Shown here in pieces: positions 53,500-62,386 of a stretch of 64,000 nucleotides of DNA (its first letter is position 1; every line of letters starts with the position of its first letter). The position numbers and the translations under genes were made by a program. The DNA comes from Amycolatopsis coloradensis (GTDB lineage: Bacteria > Actinomycetota > Actinomycetes > Mycobacteriales > Pseudonocardiaceae): assembly GCF_037997115.1 (NCBI RefSeq), contig NZ_CP150484.1, positions 5,310,400-5,374,399 of the forward strand, in the 5' to 3' direction. The notes beneath the pieces are model-generated. The model was given only the letters and a program-made list of their open reading frames with translations, was not told where the DNA came from and ran no database searches.

Positions 53500-54171
53500 C
53501 TACTTCCCCTTCTCGGTGGCACCGATCTCTCGTGCGCGTTCCACTCGCTGCGCGAACACGTCTTCCATGACGTCGGCCATCTCCTGGAGCACCGACCGGC
53601 GCCGTCGCTTGGCGAGCCGGTCGATGTAGAGGAGACCGTCGAGGTGATCGGTCTCGTGCAGAAGACAACGGGCGAAATATCCGGTGCCCTCGATCACCAG
53701 CTCGTTCCCGTCCTTGTCCTGGCCGCGCACCACCGCTTTTTCCTCGCGGTGCAAACCCGCGGTGGGGCCTGGTACCGAAAGGCAGCCCTCATGGGCGTCT
53801 AGCAGACGTCGCTCACGTGGACCGAGTGGATCGACCGTGGGATTGAGGATATGGCCGACATGGCGCACGCCGTCGTCATCGAAGCAGTCGTAGACGAACA
53901 GGCGCAGATCGACGCCGACTTGGTTTGCGGCGAGGCCGCAGCCCGCGGCCACGTACATGGTGACGAACATGTCGTCGATCAACCGGGACAGTTCCGGAGT
54001 ACCGAACTCCGTCCGCGCGGGGGCGCAAGGCCGGTGAAGGATCTCCTCCCCCACGACCGTGACCCGCAGGACCTGGCCACGCGCGGCCTCGGGCGCACGG
54101 GCAGGGTAGTCGCCGTCCACAGGCACACCCTGGACTCGGGTGCGGCGGTCAGTGACCGGGATAGTTGCCAT
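53500..54171 (-). CDS. def: Peptide deformylase, probable self-resistance copy
   Basis: A protein of 223 residues with all three deformylase motifs: GCGLAANQ (77-84), EGCLS (128-132, metal Cys130) and HETDH (172-176). The enzyme removes the N-formyl group from nascent proteins using Fe2+ or Zn2+ and is the target of hydroxamates such as actinonin. A lone def next to a cluster with alkylsuccinate-type genes points to target duplication for resistance. An alternative is deformylation of a biosynthetic intermediate. GGAGGG lies 11 nt before the ATG. It has its own transcript, divergent from the B12-subunit gene. Confidence 0.9.
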   Translation of the reverse strand: MATIPVTDRRTRVQGVPVDGDYPARAPEAARGQVLRVTVVGEEILHRPCAPARTEFGTPELSRLIDDMFVTMYVAAGCGLAANQVGVDLRLFVYDCFDDDGVRHVGHILNPTVDPLGPRERRLLDAHEGCLSVPGPTAGLHREEKAVVRGQDKDGNELVIEGTGYFARCLLHETDHLDGLLYIDRLAKRRRRSVLQEMADVMEDVFAQRVERAREIGATEKGK

Positions 54172-54492
54172 CGTCGTGCGATCCCTCCGAAATTCGCCGT
54201 CCCGTGACCAGGAAAGCCTGTTGGATTTGGTTCAATGGGCTCACTTTACCTTGGCGAAATGGCCCGTCCCGCAACGACACAGAGCCATCCGTGCGACAAA
54301 GCGAGTTCCCGTTTCCGCGGAGAATCGGACCGAAGCTGGCAGATGGAGCCGTCGCCGAAGTATCGTGACACCACGCGAGGCGGAGGGTTGCCTGGACCTC
54401 ACCCGCACGGCCGGAGGTGGTGAGAATTCGGGCGCCCGCATCGATTCACGATCCCGGAAGTGCAGACCCCGAGCAACCCTTCGAGGAGGAGC
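54172..54492. promoter_or_regulatory. Divergent intergenic region between def and the B12-subunit gene
   Basis: About 320 bases with no credible gene. It must hold promoters for the leftward deformylase and the rightward mutase small subunit. GAGGAGG lies just before the latter start. No clear operator repeat was found. Confidence 0.5.
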
Positions 54493-54933
54493 ATGTACAC
54501 CGACGCGCAGACGCCGGGACGTCCACTGCCGAGTCCGATCCGGGTCGTGGTCGCCAAGCCCGGTCTTGATGGCCACGATCGTGGCGCCAAGATCGTGGCG
54601 CGCGCTCTACGCGACGCGGGCATGGAAGTTGTTTACACGGGGTTGCGGCAGTCTCCGGAACAGATCGTGCGTGTCGCCGTGCAGGAAGACGCCGACGCCA
54701 TCGGCCTGTCCGTGCTGTCGGGAACGCACCTTTCGTTGTTCCGGCGCATTCTCGACCTGCTGGCCGAACAGGACGCGACCGACATCGTCGTCTTCGGCGG
54801 TGGCATCATTCCCGCCGAAGACATCGAAGAGCTGGCCGCGATGGGGGTCGCGCAGATCTTCACCCCCGGCGCCGCGACGACCGAAATCGTCGACTGGGTC
54901 CGGGACACCCTGGCCCCGGCCTCGATGGCATGA
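54493..54933 (+). CDS. B12-binding small subunit of acyl-CoA mutase
   Basis: A protein of 146 residues with the cobalamin-binding signature DxHxxG (Asp26-His28-Gly31 in GLDGHDRG), then GLSVLSGTH and [10 protein letters not shown], the usual order in mutase B12 domains. It completes the large subunit coded 25 kb away at 27836-29263. No other mutase is visible in the window, so the two probably form the functional enzyme. ATG 54493 has an ideal GAGGAGG leader. Confidence 0.92.
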   Translation: MYTDAQTPGRPLPSPIRVVVAKPGLDGHDRGAKIVARALRDAGMEVVYTGLRQSPEQIVRVAVQEDADAIGLSVLSGTHLSLFRRILDLLAEQDATDIVVFGGGIIPAEDIEELAAMGVAQIFTPGAATTEIVDWVRDTLAPASMA

Positions 54934-55019
54934 TTTCCGCTGTTCTTGTGTACCCGGCACAACCACTACGGTGATCGGATGATCGTCGCGACCGACCGAA
55001 GCCCGGAGGACACCCGACA

Positions 55020-56264
55020 GTGAAACTCCTGTCCGGCCTCGATTCAGCCGCTGTCTCACCCGGAAAACCCGTGCGAGAGAGCGAAGTCTGGCCCGGGGTC
55101 ACGGATCCGGCCGGTCTGCTCTCCGGCATCACGGAGTGGTTGACCGGATACGGCAACCACCAGACCCGCCGTACTTACGCCGAAGGACTGGGGCTGCCGG
55201 TGACCACCGACGATATCGGCGGCTGGATGGGGCCCCGGATCGGTGCCCCGGTCCGGGATCGGTGGGCTGACGCCTTGGCAGACTACGCCGAGGCCGTCGT
55301 CATCGCGCCCGCGGCCAAGCCGCCGGGACGGGCAGGACCTCCGCCTGCGGGCCGGGGACGGTTACGGGATTGCCATTGGCTGCGGTGGTGCGCGGCCAAC
55401 GGGGTGGATCCGACGGTGGCGACATCGGCACAGGTGAAGACGTGGCTAAGAGACCTGGAGTCGGCGGGAGCGGCGCCGTCGACGCGGGACCGGATGTTGG
55501 CGACGGTGAAGACCATGTACGCATCCCTGGCCGATGCGGGGCTGGTGGCGGCAAACCCGGCAGCGCTGGACCGGCGGCGGCTCGGGCTGACCGCAGCAGC
55601 GGCGAGCACGTCGGCGACGGTCACCTTGACGACCCGGCAGGTCGCGGCATTACATCAGGCGGCGGGGACACCGCGGCGGGGTGCGAGTGCGTGTGATGTC
55701 GCGCGCGCGGTCGCGATCGTCGCGTTGTTCACGCTGGGTTTGCGGGTCAGTGAGCTGTGCGGGCTCGACGACGCCGACCTGCATGTGACCCGGGGGCGGC
55801 GGGCGCTACGCGTGCGCGGCAAAGGCGGGAAAGTGCGCATCGTGTATCTGAGTGTGCCCGCTGAGCGCGCGTTGGTGGAGTATCTCGCGCTGCGTGCGGA
55901 CGGTACGGGAACCGCGGTGGTGACCGGCGCCGGCCGCCGCGCCCTGCCCTCAGACCGCCCGCTGCTGGTGACCCGTGGCGGGCGCCGATTCGCCCGTCAG
56001 GCGATCTGGCAGCTCCTGCGCCGTCTCGCCGCGGCCGGCGGCCAGGACTTGGCCGGCGTCGCCGAGGCGATGCATCCCCACGCGCTGCGGCACTTCTACG
56101 TGACCGCCGCGGTCGAGGCAGGGGCCTCGCTGGAATATGTGCAGGCCGACGTCGGGCATGCCAGCATCGACACCACCAGCGGCGTCTACGATCACGCGGC
56201 CCGTGACCCGGCGCGCAGCGCTGTCGACCTCGTCGCCGACGCCTGGCACCCTAGCGGCACCTAG
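55020..56264 (+). CDS. Tyrosine recombinase (phage/ICE-type integrase)
   Basis: A protein of 414 residues starting at GTG 55020, with GGAGGA before it. The SAM-like core-binding domain (about 115-200) precedes the catalytic domain: Arg in LGLRVSELCGL, Lys in RGKGGKVR, HALRH (His-x-x-Arg), VGHAS and the terminal Tyr in SGVYDH. It catalyses site-specific integration or excision. It directly follows the mutase subunit gene by 86 nt and marks the right edge of the cluster. Confidence 0.92.
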   Translation: MKLLSGLDSAAVSPGKPVRESEVWPGVTDPAGLLSGITEWLTGYGNHQTRRTYAEGLGLPVTTDDIGGWMGPRIGAPVRDRWADALADYAEAVVIAPAAKPPGRAGPPPAGRGRLRDCHWLRWCAANGVDPTVATSAQVKTWLRDLESAGAAPSTRDRMLATVKTMYASLADAGLVAANPAALDRRRLGLTAAAASTSATVTLTTRQVAALHQAAGTPRRGASACDVARAVAIVALFTLGLRVSELCGLDDADLHVTRGRRALRVRGKGGKVRIVYLSVPAERALVEYLALRADGTGTAVVTGAGRRALPSDRPLLVTRGGRRFARQAIWQLLRRLAAAGGQDLAGVAEAMHPHALRHFYVTAAVEAGASLEYVQADVGHASIDTTSGVYDHAARDPARSAVDLVADAWHPSGT

Positions 56265-56377
56265 CTCAGCCGGGCTGGTTGCACCGTTCGGTGGAGCCAC
56301 CTTGACCCGAGAACGAAGCGCGCCGTCTCCTGATCTCGTAGCGGCCACCGAGGACACACCAGACACCGGGATGCGGG

Positions 56378-57759
56378 ATGGTGACGCGAACGGCGGGTCG
56401 TCCGGGCCCCAAGGGTCCTCACGTCAGTGCTGAGGAACGGGCCAGGGTGGTGGTCCGGCTGCGGCAACTACGCGACCGCGACTGCCTCGACCGTGCCCAT
56501 ATCGTGGCCGCCGCGGACGGGGCGGGGGGGGTGTCGGACGCGACGGTGTACCGGTGGTTGCGCCGCGCCGATCGTGCGCCGGATCCCGCGCGCGGCCGGT
56601 TCACGTTGTCATCGACCGACGTGGCCGCGCTGCAGGATTTCCATGGCAGGGTCGCCGCGGTGTACCGCGCCCGATCGGCGGCGCTGGCCGGCCGCCGCCG
56701 CGCTGCTGGTGTCCCGATCGATCCACGGCTGTGGCGGGAGTGGCAAGGGCAGCGCGCGGTGTCGCGGGCGTGCTTCTACCGGGCGGTAGCGCGGCAATGG
56801 GATCCGGCTGAACGCGCGTATTGGCACCGTGGCGACGAGGCGCGGCGAGCGCGTCGGGTGTGGCCGCAAAGGTCGAGTCCGCACCGTAACGCGATCTGGC
56901 AGGCCGATCACACTCAGCTGGAGATCGTCGTGGTGCCTGGGCGCGGGCGGCCGTTGCGGCCCTGGCTTACCACCTTTGTCGACACCTACAGCCGGATGAT
57001 CATGGGCTGGGCGATCAGTGAGCGGGGCGATGCGGGCACGGTGCTGTGCGCGCTGCGCTCCGCATTGCCGATCGACCCCCTGCGCGGCCCTCATGGCGGG
57101 GTGCCGGCGGTGATCGAATGTGACCACGGCGCGGATTTCCTCTCCCAGGCAGTCGAACGGGTCGCGTCGAACCTGGTGATCCACGTGCGGCCGGTGATGC
57201 CCCGTGACGGGCGAGGGAAAGGCACGATCGAGCAGATGCTGCTGGTCGCGGTCGCCGGTACGGAGGACTGGCCGGGTGCGGCGATGCTGACGCTGCCGCA
57301 ACTGGGACGGCTGTTCACCGAATGGGCACGCTTTTCCAACCACGAGCACCATCACGAAGGCTTGCGCGGGCGGACGCCGGTGCAGGTGTGGAACGGTGAC
57401 CCGACCCAGATCGACGTCCTCGACGCGGCACAATTGCGGGAGAGGCGTTCGTTACCCTGCATGCAGCCTGCTCCGGCAAGAACCCCACCCAGGGTGACGC
57501 TGAACTACTGGAACGCGGCTTCCTCGACCCCACCACCCGCTACCCCACCACCGACGTCCAGTTCGCTTTGCAGTGGTACCCGGTAGCCGCTACACATGTT
57601 GCGCACCTCCACGAGACCTTCCGCACGACTGACAGACCAAACAGGCTCGGCGAGCACAAGTCACTCTCCGAACAACGCCAAACATTTCGGAAATATCATT
57701 TGCCCCCCTCACGCAAGCGGAACAAAAAGCCCACTCAAGTTCGCCTGGCGCCGAATTAA
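56378..57759 (+). pseudogene. DDE-type (rve) transposase with C-terminal frameshift
   Basis: The first 355 or so residues form a transposase with N-terminal HTH and an rve core: WQADHTQLE (first Asp), IECDHGAD (second Asp) and GRGKGTIEQ (Glu). After LDAAQLRE the frame becomes low-complexity. Reading without two bases near 57441-57444 (gagagg) gives a sensible continuation, AFVTLHAACSGKN...HVAHLHETFR, to a stop at 57757-57759. So the element is probably inactive or uses a frameshift. It may be a module together with the recombinase upstream. Confidence 0.6.
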
Positions 57760-58327
57760 CTCGAGGGCACATCACCCGACATTGACCCGAAAACTCAGAT
57801 GACATGCAAATGCGCTTCCGACCCCGAAGGGATCACTTGAAGAGAGCCCTAGAAAGCAGCACCACACACGACCAGTCAGCAGTCTGACGACAACGATTCG
57901 CACACAAGACCGGGCACAGGTGGGGTTGGCGCACAGAACACCGAAGACACTCTACAAGCCGCTGAACAGCTGCTTTGGCAATATCTGCGACCGATTATCA
58001 ATAAGTGAGACCGCAGTCGACATTACACGAGAATCCCTCTACAATGCCTTGAGACGTCACGCCGCGCGTTGAGCTGATCCACTCCCGGCCGCCGATCGTG
58101 GGAATCTCTTGTCGTTTTTGACCGTTTACGCGATACGCGTATCTGGTTTCGCTTCTTGCGCACGCGTAACTATGACAGCGCCTATGTACCGTGATAATGC
58201 CCCTTATGACTGAGCATCCCTGAGAAAAGCGCGAAATACGCTTTCCTGAGAACGCAGAAGCCCGGAGCGAAGACACCAGGCGGCCCGGATTAGGCGCTCA
58301 GTGGCGATCTGAGAGCATTCTGCCTGG
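57760..58327. other. Low-coding intergenic region
   Basis: Some 570 bases, lower in GC than the flanks, with no credible gene in any frame. It separates the recombinase/transposase from the next chromosomal genes and may be the outer part of the inserted element. No terminal inverted repeat was identified by eye. Confidence 0.5.
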
Positions 58328-59233
58328 TCAGGCCACCGGCAGAACGACGACCTTGCCGCGGATACCACCCGCTTCGCTTCGGCGGTGCAAGGAGGCGAGC
58401 GCGCTGAGCAGGTGCCGTTCGGTGATCTCGACGGTGATCGTGCCGCTGTCGACCAAGGTCACCAGCTCGGCGAGCTGGGCGGAGTCGTTACGGGCGACGA
58501 CACGTGTGGTGATCGGCGCCTTGAACTCGTTGGTGACCGAGACGATGCGGCCACCGGGCCGGACGAGCGAAGCCAGCGCCGCGCTCCGCGGCTCGTCGAG
58601 ACCGACGAGGTTCAGGACGACATCGACCTGACCGTCGAGCGCGTTCCCGAGCGACGTGGTGGTGTAGTCGACGATCAGGTCCGCGCCGTGCCGCAGGACC
58701 GCTTGCCTGCTGCGCGGGCTGGCGGTGGCGACCACCTGTGCGCCGGCGCGTTTCGCGAGTTGGACGGCGAAGCCGCCGATGCCGCCGCCCGCGCCGTTGA
58801 CCAGAAGTCGTTCACCCGGGACGAGGCGTGCGCGCTCGACCGCCTGCCACGCTGTCAACCCGGCGAGCGGCAGGGCGGCCGCGCCGGCGAGAGGGACGGC
58901 TGTGGGCGCGGTGACCAGCGCTGCGGCGTCGGCCACGGCGAACTCCGCGGCCGCACCGTCGATCCAGCCGATGACCTGGTCGCCGACCTTGTGCGTGCGC
59001 ACTCCCTCCCCGAGTTCGACGATCGTCCCCGCGACATCCCAGCCCAGGGTGAGCGGCAGAGCCACCGGCACCAGGTCGCGGAGCGCGCCGGAGCGCAGGG
59101 CCACCTCGGTGGGATTGAAGGAGGTGGCGGCGACCTCGATCAGCGCCTCGCCCGCCGCGGGGACGGGCCGAGCGACCTCCTCGATGCGGATGACGGTCGG
59201 GTCCCCATGCTGATGAATCCGTGCGGCTTTCAT
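58328..59233 (-). CDS. MDR-family NADP-dependent oxidoreductase (quinone oxidoreductase-like)
   Basis: A protein of 301 residues starting MKAARIHQHGDPTVIRIEE. NADPH motif LLVNGAGGGIGGFAVQLAKRAGA; GWDVAGTIVELGEGV is the zinc-less MDR/QOR signature. It reduces quinones or enones using NADPH. It is divergent from an AraC regulator with 92 nt between starts, a likely regulator-target pair. Confidence 0.9.
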   Translation of the reverse strand: MKAARIHQHGDPTVIRIEEVARPVPAAGEALIEVAATSFNPTEVALRSGALRDLVPVALPLTLGWDVAGTIVELGEGVRTHKVGDQVIGWIDGAAAEFAVADAAALVTAPTAVPLAGAAALPLAGLTAWQAVERARLVPGERLLVNGAGGGIGGFAVQLAKRAGAQVVATASPRSRQAVLRHGADLIVDYTTTSLGNALDGQVDVVLNLVGLDEPRSAALASLVRPGGRIVSVTNEFKAPITTRVVARNDSAQLAELVTLVDSGTITVEITERHLLSALASLHRRSEAGGIRGKVVVLPVA

Positions 59234-59325
59234 GTTCTCGACCGTAGGGCCCCCTGGAGAGACGAACCATGTGCCAAAGCCGCCTATTTCCTTCGCAATC
59301 GTCTCCGAACGCGTAGGGTCGCGCC

Positions 59326-60300
59326 GTGGACGTGCTGAGCGACGTGCTGTCGGTGGTACGCGCCGGCCGTCCGAGGTCGGCGCTCGTGACGTGGCAAGGC
59401 TCCTGGGCGCAACAGTTCTCTCCGGTGCCCGGCGCCGTCGGCTTTCGTGTGGTGGTGCGGGGCAGTTGCGTCCTCGTCCCGGCCGATGCCGAACCGGTGC
59501 GGCTTGTCGCGGGTGACGTCGTGCTCCTGCCACACGGACGAGGGCACGTGCTGGCCGACAGCCCGGCCACGCCGCCGACCGCACGGCCTTGCGGTCCCGC
59601 CGCCGAGGACCATCCGCTCGCGCTCGCCGACGCGTCGGAATCCTCCACCGTCACCCTGTGCGGCGCCTACGAACTCGCACCCGAGGGTCTGCACCCCTTG
59701 CTGCAGGACCTGCCCGAGGTCGTCCATCTCGATACCCGCGCCGACGGTCTTGCCGAGCTGAGGACCGTGGTGGACATGCTCGGCGCCGAATCGGTTCGGC
59801 CGCGGCTCGGCACGGACGCGGCCATTCCCGCACTCCTGGACATGCTGCTGCTCTACGCCCTGCGCGCTTGGTTCGACAGCGCCCGGACCAAGACTGGCAC
59901 CGGTTGGGCGACGGCGTTGCGGGATCCGGGCGTCGCGGCCGCGCTGCACGCCATCCACCGGAAGCCGGCGCACCCCTGGACGGTCGCGTCGCTCGCCACG
60001 CTCGCGGGTCTGTCCCGGGCTCCGTTCGCCAAGAGGTTCACCGAACTGATCGGCCGACCACCGATGCGCTACCTGACCTGGTGGCGCATGACCACGGCGG
60101 CCCGGCTGCTGCGCGAGTCCGACGCGCCGCTCAGCTCCATCGCCGATGCCGTCGGCTACCGGTCGGAATTCGCGCTCGCCGTGGCGTTCAAACGCCAGTA
60201 CGAGACCCCGCCCGGCAGGTACCGGCGGTCGGCGGCCACTCCCGGTCAGCCCAGAGACGCGCTCGCGGAGCGCAGTTCTTCAAGGGCCTTGAGCAGGTAG
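59326..60300 (+). CDS. AraC-family regulator with cupin sensor
   Basis: A protein of 324 residues. N-terminal cupin (MDVLSDVLSVVRAGRPRSA; GDVVLLPHGRGHV) and C-terminal double HTH (TVASLATLAGLSRAPFAKRF; LSSIADAVGYRSEFALAVAFKRQY). The same design as the regulator at 15607-16545, and likewise divergent from an oxidoreductase. Its last 18 codons overlap the truncated TetR gene on the other strand. Confidence 0.9.
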   Translation: MDVLSDVLSVVRAGRPRSALVTWQGSWAQQFSPVPGAVGFRVVVRGSCVLVPADAEPVRLVAGDVVLLPHGRGHVLADSPATPPTARPCGPAAEDHPLALADASESSTVTLCGAYELAPEGLHPLLQDLPEVVHLDTRADGLAELRTVVDMLGAESVRPRLGTDAAIPALLDMLLLYALRAWFDSARTKTGTGWATALRDPGVAAALHAIHRKPAHPWTVASLATLAGLSRAPFAKRFTELIGRPPMRYLTWWRMTTAARLLRESDAPLSSIADAVGYRSEFALAVAFKRQYETPPGRYRRSAATPGQPRDALAERSSSRALSR

Positions 60301-60733
60301 GTGGCGAAGTCGTCCTCAGGAGCGCGGTCGCCTTCGGACCATTCGGCGTATTCCCGTTTGAAGGCGAGGACGCCGAGCTCGCTGGCGAGGGCGGCGGTCG
60401 GATCGGGCACGCCGCGGGCGACCAGGGCGGCTGTCATGGCGACGGCGAGGCTGACGCTCTTGAGGGCGTCTCGTTCCTGAAGTTCGGCGCTCGCGGCGAC
60501 CGCGGCCTTGAGCCGCGGGGCGATCTCCCGGCTCATCGGGCCCATCGCGGTCGACGCGCGGACGAGACCCGCGGCGACCACCTCGAGCGGACTGGCTTCG
60601 GCGGGCGCTTCGGAGATCACTTCGGTCAGCAGCCGGCTCAGCGTTTCCTGTCCGGCGACCAGCAGTTCGCGCTTGTCGGGGACGTGCCGGAAGAAGGTGC
60701 TCTTGGTGACCCCGGCCCGTTCGGCACCGGCCG
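60246..60733 (-). pseudogene. TetR-family regulator lacking its N-terminus
   Basis: The remaining part begins inside the HTH (AERAGVTKSTFFRHVPDKRELLVAGQE) and runs through a normal helical ligand domain to the stop. The first 35 or so residues expected are missing; sequence upstream belongs to the opposite-strand SDR remnant. The break is near 60730. Confidence 0.75.
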
Positions 60734-61041
60734 CCCCTTCGTGACCTGTTCGGGCACGCCCGCCACGCCGGGCCGCGCCCCCACCGAGAGTGACCCGCTT
60801 CCGACCGACGGGCCGTCCGCCTGCCGCAGACCGTTCACCACGAGGGCAAGGGCGGGTTCGCCGGTGTGCTGACCGGTATCGCGCGCCAGAGCGGGGTGTC
60901 CGGTTACCCGGGCGACGGCACCCAGCGCTGGCCCGCTTCGCGGCCGACCAGCCCTCGTCCAGCGCCCACACCCGCCAAACGTTCGGTTGGACTCCCCAGC
61001 ACCCGAGCCTGCTGAAGGACCTCGAGAACATCCAGCCCTAG
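60731..61041 (+). pseudogene. Remnant of an NAD(P)-dependent SDR/epimerase-like gene
   Basis: Pieces of an SDR are readable in changing frames: GTGRPFVTCSGTPATPGR, then GVLTGIARQSGVSGYPGDGTQRWP, then RQTFGWTPQHPSLLKDLENIQ to the stop at 61041. The N-terminal Rossmann motif and several internal stretches are missing. It was probably the divergent partner of the TetR gene before the deletion. Confidence 0.7.
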
Positions 61042-61727
61042 GCCTCGAGGACGAAGAACAGAAAACTCAAGAAGGCGGTCTTGCCCGCGAGTTCCTCGGG
61101 GAAGCGCTCGTGCGCGCCCGGTGCCGGATGGGGCTCACTGATGACGGCGGTCCGGAAACCTGCCGCGGTGAACGCGTCGGTCATCGCGTGCAGAGGACGA
61201 TGCCAGTACGTCAGCACGGCTTTCCGGCCGTTGAAGGTGTACTCGTCGGACCACTTGGCGGTCTTGAAGTAGTCCGAGTCGGGATGGACCAGTTTGAAGA
61301 GGAGCGGGTGGTTGACGGCCATGATCAGCCTGCCGCCGGGTTTCAGTACGCGCCGGATTTCGGCCAGCGGCGCGGTCCAGTCTTCGAGGTAATGCAGGAC
61401 GAGGACCGCGATGACGTCATCGAACGCGCCGTCGGGAAAGGGCAGCGGGGCACCGATGTCGGCGACCTGGAGGGCCGCGTCGTCTCCGAGTCGTTTCCGG
61501 GCCAGCTCCAGCATCTTGGCGCTGGCGTCGAAGCCGGTCACGATGGCGCCCCGCTCCCGCAGCGACTCGAACAGGGGGCCCGCGCCGCAGCCGGCGTCGA
61601 GGATCCGCCTGCCGGCCACGTCCCCCGCGAGGTTCAGGATCGCGGGCCGTGTGTAGTAGGCATTGATCAGGCTGTTCTCGGACTCGGCCGCGTATGCCTC
61701 GGCGAAGCCGTCGTAGTCGTTCTCCAT
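61038..61727 (-). CDS. Class I SAM-dependent methyltransferase
   Basis: A protein of 229 residues from ATG 61727. SAM-binding motif ILDAGCGAGPLFE, then FDASAKMLELAR, FDDVIAVLVLHYLEDW and RRVLKPGGRLI, the standard methyltransf_11 order. The acceptor is unknown. It follows the CGNR gene by 11 nt on the same strand. Confidence 0.9.
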   Translation of the reverse strand: MENDYDGFAEAYAAESENSLINAYYTRPAILNLAGDVAGRRILDAGCGAGPLFESLRERGAIVTGFDASAKMLELARKRLGDDAALQVADIGAPLPFPDGAFDDVIAVLVLHYLEDWTAPLAEIRRVLKPGGRLIMAVNHPLLFKLVHPDSDYFKTAKWSDEYTFNGRKAVLTYWHRPLHAMTDAFTAAGFRTAVISEPHPAPGAHERFPEELAGKTAFLSFLFFVLEA

Positions 61728-61738
61728 CGCGATGCCTT

Positions 61739-62305
61739 TCACCGGGCCGATCCGGGGTTCTTGCGGTGGTTGGCGTTGAACCGCGCTTTCTTCTGGCGAT
61801 TCCCGCACGTGTTCATGTCGCACCATCGGCGGGTGCGGCTTTGACTGGTGTCGAAGAAGGCGGCCTGGCAGGTCGGTGACGCGCACAAGGCGAATCGTCC
61901 GTCGCGTTCGCCCGCGATGATGCTGATCGCGTCGGCGGCGATCACACTCAGGGCGTCTTCCACGCCGGGAACCCGCCATCGCCGCTCACCCTCGGGTGTC
62001 AGGACGGCCGCGGCCCGGCCGCGGGCGCTGCACTCGTTGATGACCCGGACGGCAGGCGCGGGGAGCGTGTCCTGGAGCGCGGTCGCGGTCGCGGCGGCGT
62101 GAATCGCTTCCCTCAGCTCACGGGCGAGGTCGAGCTGGGCGGTGGTGCAGGAGCCCACGTCGAGGCCGTTCACGGCCAGCCAGTCCACGAGCCGCGGCGG
62201 TGTGGGTATGCGCTCGACGGCGTCGCCATGACGCTCGGTCAGAGTCGCCGTGAAGCTGGTCGCCAGCACGCTACCGAGGCGGAAGTCGGGAAACCCAGCA
62301 GGCAT
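61739..62305 (-). CDS. CGNR zinc-finger (ABATE-domain) regulator
   Basis: A protein of 188 residues. The N-terminal ABATE-type sensor domain is followed by a C-terminal CGNR zinc finger: CASPTCQAAFFDTSQSRTRR, WCDMNTCGNRQKKARF. These are DNA-binding regulators, often next to the genes they control; here it heads an operon with the methyltransferase and is divergent from an epoxide hydrolase gene. Confidence 0.9.
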   Translation of the reverse strand: MPAGFPDFRLGSVLATSFTATLTERHGDAVERIPTPPRLVDWLAVNGLDVGSCTTAQLDLARELREAIHAAATATALQDTLPAPAVRVINECSARGRAAAVLTPEGERRWRVPGVEDALSVIAADAISIIAGERDGRFALCASPTCQAAFFDTSQSRTRRWCDMNTCGNRQKKARFNANHRKNPGSAR

Positions 62306-62386
62306 GGAACCACCTTAGCCGGTTGCACGCCGCCGGCCGGAACTGTTAGAACCGTCTTAGCCGGTTCCGCAATGCCAGGAGGTCTC

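Noticed and set aside
54172-54492. Possible short genes in the def/B12-subunit gap
   Set aside because: Reading frames there are Arg/Ser-rich without a ribosome-binding site or similarity to any family.
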